Shown piece by piece: positions 4,722-6,379 of a stretch of 6,379 nucleotides of DNA. Below the pieces are notes generated by a model. The model saw only the letters and a program-made list of their open reading frames with translations. It did not search any database and had not been told where the DNA came from. Source of the stretch: Oscillospiraceae bacterium. GTDB lineage: Bacteria > Bacillota > Clostridia > Oscillospirales > Ruminococcaceae. The stretch covers positions 1-6,379 of the forward strand of contig JAFXOO010000118.1 in NCBI GenBank assembly GCA_017528675.1, given 5' to 3'. Position 1 is the stretch's first letter; every line of letters starts with the position of its first letter. The translations under genes and the position numbers were made by a program.

Positions 4722-6080
4722 ATGGTAGAGCTCCAGATCGGGCAGTACATCGAGATGGAATACGGCGGCGCCGCCAGAGTCCTGCGGGAACTCGGCAGCG
4801 GCGGACAGGGTATTGTTTATCTGGTGGAATTCAATGAGCAGCAGTATGCGCTCAAGTGGTATGATGTGGACAAGATCAAGAATCCTGCCGCATTCCGCAA
4901 GAACATCGAGAACAATATCAACGACGGCGCTCCCTCCCGGAAATTCCTGTGGCCGAAATACCTGACCCGTCCGATTGAGACAGGCGGATTCGGCTATCTG
5001 ATGGATGTACGTCCGCAGGGGTATGAGTCCTTCGTGGATATTCTCAATACCTACAAGCTCGACATCGACCCGCTGACCGGCAGAGCCATGAAATATCCGG
5101 TTCAGTTCAAAAGCCTGCATGCAATGGTGACAGCCGTCATCAACATCGTCACAGCGTTCCGCCAGCTCCACAGAGCCGGCAAGAGCTACCAGGACCTGAA
5201 CGACGGCGGCTTCTTCATTGACACCAAAACCGGCGATATCCTCGTCTGTGACTGCGACAACATCGCACCGGACGGCGAGAGCTTCGGCATCGGCGGCAAG
5301 CCGGGCTATATGGCTCCGGAGGTCGTCAGAGGCATAGAAAAGCCCAATGTACAGACGGACAAGTACTCCCTCGCCGTGGTGCTGTTCAAGCTCCTGTTCC
5401 GGGGCGACCCGATGGAGGGCGAGAAGGTCGTGAAGGATATCTGCCTGACGGAATCCTCCGAGCTGCGTCATTACGGCAAGGAAGCCGTGTTTGTCTACGA
5501 TCCGGAGAACACGACCAACCGGCCTGTCCGTGGCATTCATGATAATGTCATCAAGTTCTGGAAGATCTATCCGGACTACATCCGGGATGCCTTCATCCGC
5601 TCGTTTACAGCGGGTCTGGAGGATCCGAACAAGCGCATCATCGAGAACGAATGGCAGAAGCTGTTCATCCGCCTGCGTGCCGAGATCATCCCCTGCACCT
5701 GCGGCAGGACGAATTTCTCCTCCATGTTCGAGGAGCAGCCGAACCACTTCTTTAAATGCCCCCGCTGCGGCAGCGAGTTTGCAACCATTGCCTTCTCGAA
5801 CCGGGATTACCGTGTGCCGCTGTACCTGGGCTGCCGGTTCTATGCCTGCGAAACCATCCCGGCTTCGGACGATTTCCTCACCGTGACCGGCGAACTCGTG
5901 GAAAACAAGCTCAAGGCCAACATGCTGGGCATCAAGAATATGTCCGAACAGACATGGAAGGCGAAAATGCCGGACGGCAAGTTCTATCCGGTGGCACCGG
6001 GCAAGGGCTTTCCGCTGTGGAGCGGCATTGTGGTTGACTTCGGCGGCATCACAGCGCAGATCAACGAAGATGTGGACTGA
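4722..6080 (+). CDS. TerY-P-type Ser/Thr-kinase-like protein with zinc ribbon and FHA-like domain
   Basis: The 452-aa soluble protein begins with a eukaryotic-type kinase fold. Visible motifs are the Gly-rich loop GSGGQGIVYLV (25-35), the ATP-anchoring Lys45 in YALKWY, YQDL with catalytic Asp158, the DFG-region DCDN (177-180) and MAPE (197-200). The HRD motif is YQD, and the Asn expected five residues after the catalytic Asp is Gly163, so catalysis may be altered. After the kinase, Cys325, Cys327, Cys346 and Cys349 (CTCG then CPRCG) form a zinc ribbon. Residues about 363-450 (GIKNMSEQTW, PDGKFYPVAPGKG, GIVVDFGG) resemble an FHA-type beta-sandwich. Kinase plus zinc ribbon next to a vWA gene fits TerY-phosphorylation systems, in which the kinase and a PP2C phosphatase act on a vWA partner. 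The start has only AAGGG at 4707-4711, 10 bases away. There are no membrane segments. Confidence 0.85.
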   Translation: MVELQIGQYIEMEYGGAARVLRELGSGGQGIVYLVEFNEQQYALKWYDVDKIKNPAAFRKNIENNINDGAPSRKFLWPKYLTRPIETGGFGYLMDVRPQGYESFVDILNTYKLDIDPLTGRAMKYPVQFKSLHAMVTAVINIVTAFRQLHRAGKSYQDLNDGGFFIDTKTGDILVCDCDNIAPDGESFGIGGKPGYMAPEVVRGIEKPNVQTDKYSLAVVLFKLLFRGDPMEGEKVVKDICLTESSELRHYGKEAVFVYDPENTTNRPVRGIHDNVIKFWKIYPDYIRDAFIRSFTAGLEDPNKRIIENEWQKLFIRLRAEIIPCTCGRTNFSSMFEEQPNHFFKCPRCGSEFATIAFSNRDYRVPLYLGCRFYACETIPASDDFLTVTGELVENKLKANMLGIKNMSEQTWKAKMPDGKFYPVAPGKGFPLWSGIVVDFGGITAQINEDVD

Positions 6081-6113
6081 TCTGCATCAATCTGAAAGCA
6101 AAGGAGAACCCCT

Positions 6114-6379
6114 ATGATTGAAGATATGGATAATCTGACTTCGGTCGATGAGCAGTCTGAGCCGGAGACAGGCGGTTTTGATATGTCAGGCTTTGAGGAT
6201 TCCAGCTATGATGCGGACAGCAACAGTACCCCCGGTTATGATGCATTCGGATACGATGACGATGATCCGCTGAATGCAACGGGTGTGTCCCGCAAGAGCC
6301 TGGTCATCTTCTTCCTGATTGATACCTCCGGCAGCATGAAGGGCACCAAGATGGGTGAGCTGAACACGGTCATGGAGGA
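6114..6379 (+). CDS. TerY-like von Willebrand A domain protein (5' part only)
   Basis: The first 88 codons are present; the gene runs off the window. The ATG at 6114 has AAGGAGA (6101-6107) with 6-base spacing and lies 33 bases after the kinase stop, so the two should be co-transcribed. Residues 1-55 form an acidic, Ser/Gly/aromatic, probably disordered tail, with a repeated 9-residue pattern (GFDMSGFED at 21-29, GYDAFGYDD at 41-49). From residue 62 a vWA domain starts: SLVIFFLIDTSGSMKG, containing the metal-ion-dependent adhesion site residues Asp70, Ser72 and Ser74 (DxSxS). The rest of the site (later Thr and Asp) lies outside the window. There is no signal peptide, so it is cytosolic, as in TerY proteins. 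The acidic tail could be a phosphorylation target of the neighbouring kinase; that is inference. Confidence 0.85.
   Translation, partial: MIEDMDNLTSVDEQSEPETGGFDMSGFEDSSYDADSNSTPGYDAFGYDDDDPLNATGVSRKSLVIFFLIDTSGSMKGTKMGELNTVME

Noticed and set aside
4647..5747. Long minus-strand open frame (366 codons) opposite the kinase gene
   Set aside because: It is antisense to a gene with clear kinase and zinc-ribbon motifs; its translation shows no recognisable domain and it arises from codon bias in a GC-rich gene.

Overview
The window looks like a piece of a Firmicutes (class Clostridia) chromosome, most likely from the Oscillospiraceae/Ruminococcus group. This is an inference from strong AGGAGG-type ribosome sites, near-consensus SigA promoters with 17-bp spacers, moderately high GC genes separated by AT-richer gaps, and the gene families present. 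All credible genes are on the + strand. No tRNA, rRNA, CRISPR array or insertion sequence was seen.

Positions 88-1000 hold a two-gene housekeeping unit: yajC (Sec translocase accessory subunit) and a small four-helix membrane protein of the TIGR04086/DUF3792 type. Positions 1056-1743 hold a promoter and a flavin reductase fused to a short rubredoxin domain, an electron-transfer protein resembling high-molecular-weight rubredoxin. The gap 1744-1946 carries two long hairpins, a consensus promoter, and a leader whose hairpin straddles two ribosome sites. Positions 1947-3177 hold a divergent orotate-phosphoribosyltransferase-like protein and, overlapping it by 20 bases, a rhomboid intramembrane protease. 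A strong intrinsic terminator (3184-3217) closes that unit.

The most interesting part is 3278 to the end. After an AT-rich, structured leader with two promoters come three collinear genes. The first is a cytosolic BspA-type leucine-rich-repeat protein with an N-terminal helical domain. The second is a Ser/Thr-kinase-like protein with a C-terminal zinc ribbon and an FHA-like beta domain. The third is the beginning of a von Willebrand A (vWA) protein with an acidic, repeated N-terminal tail, cut by the window end. Kinase plus zinc ribbon plus vWA is the arrangement of the TerY-phosphorylation ('TerY-P') systems, whose usual third partner, a PP2C phosphatase, is not in view and would be expected downstream. 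The LRR protein would be an additional, presumably ligand- or partner-binding, component. The kinase has a departure from the canonical catalytic loop (Gly where the metal-binding Asn normally sits).
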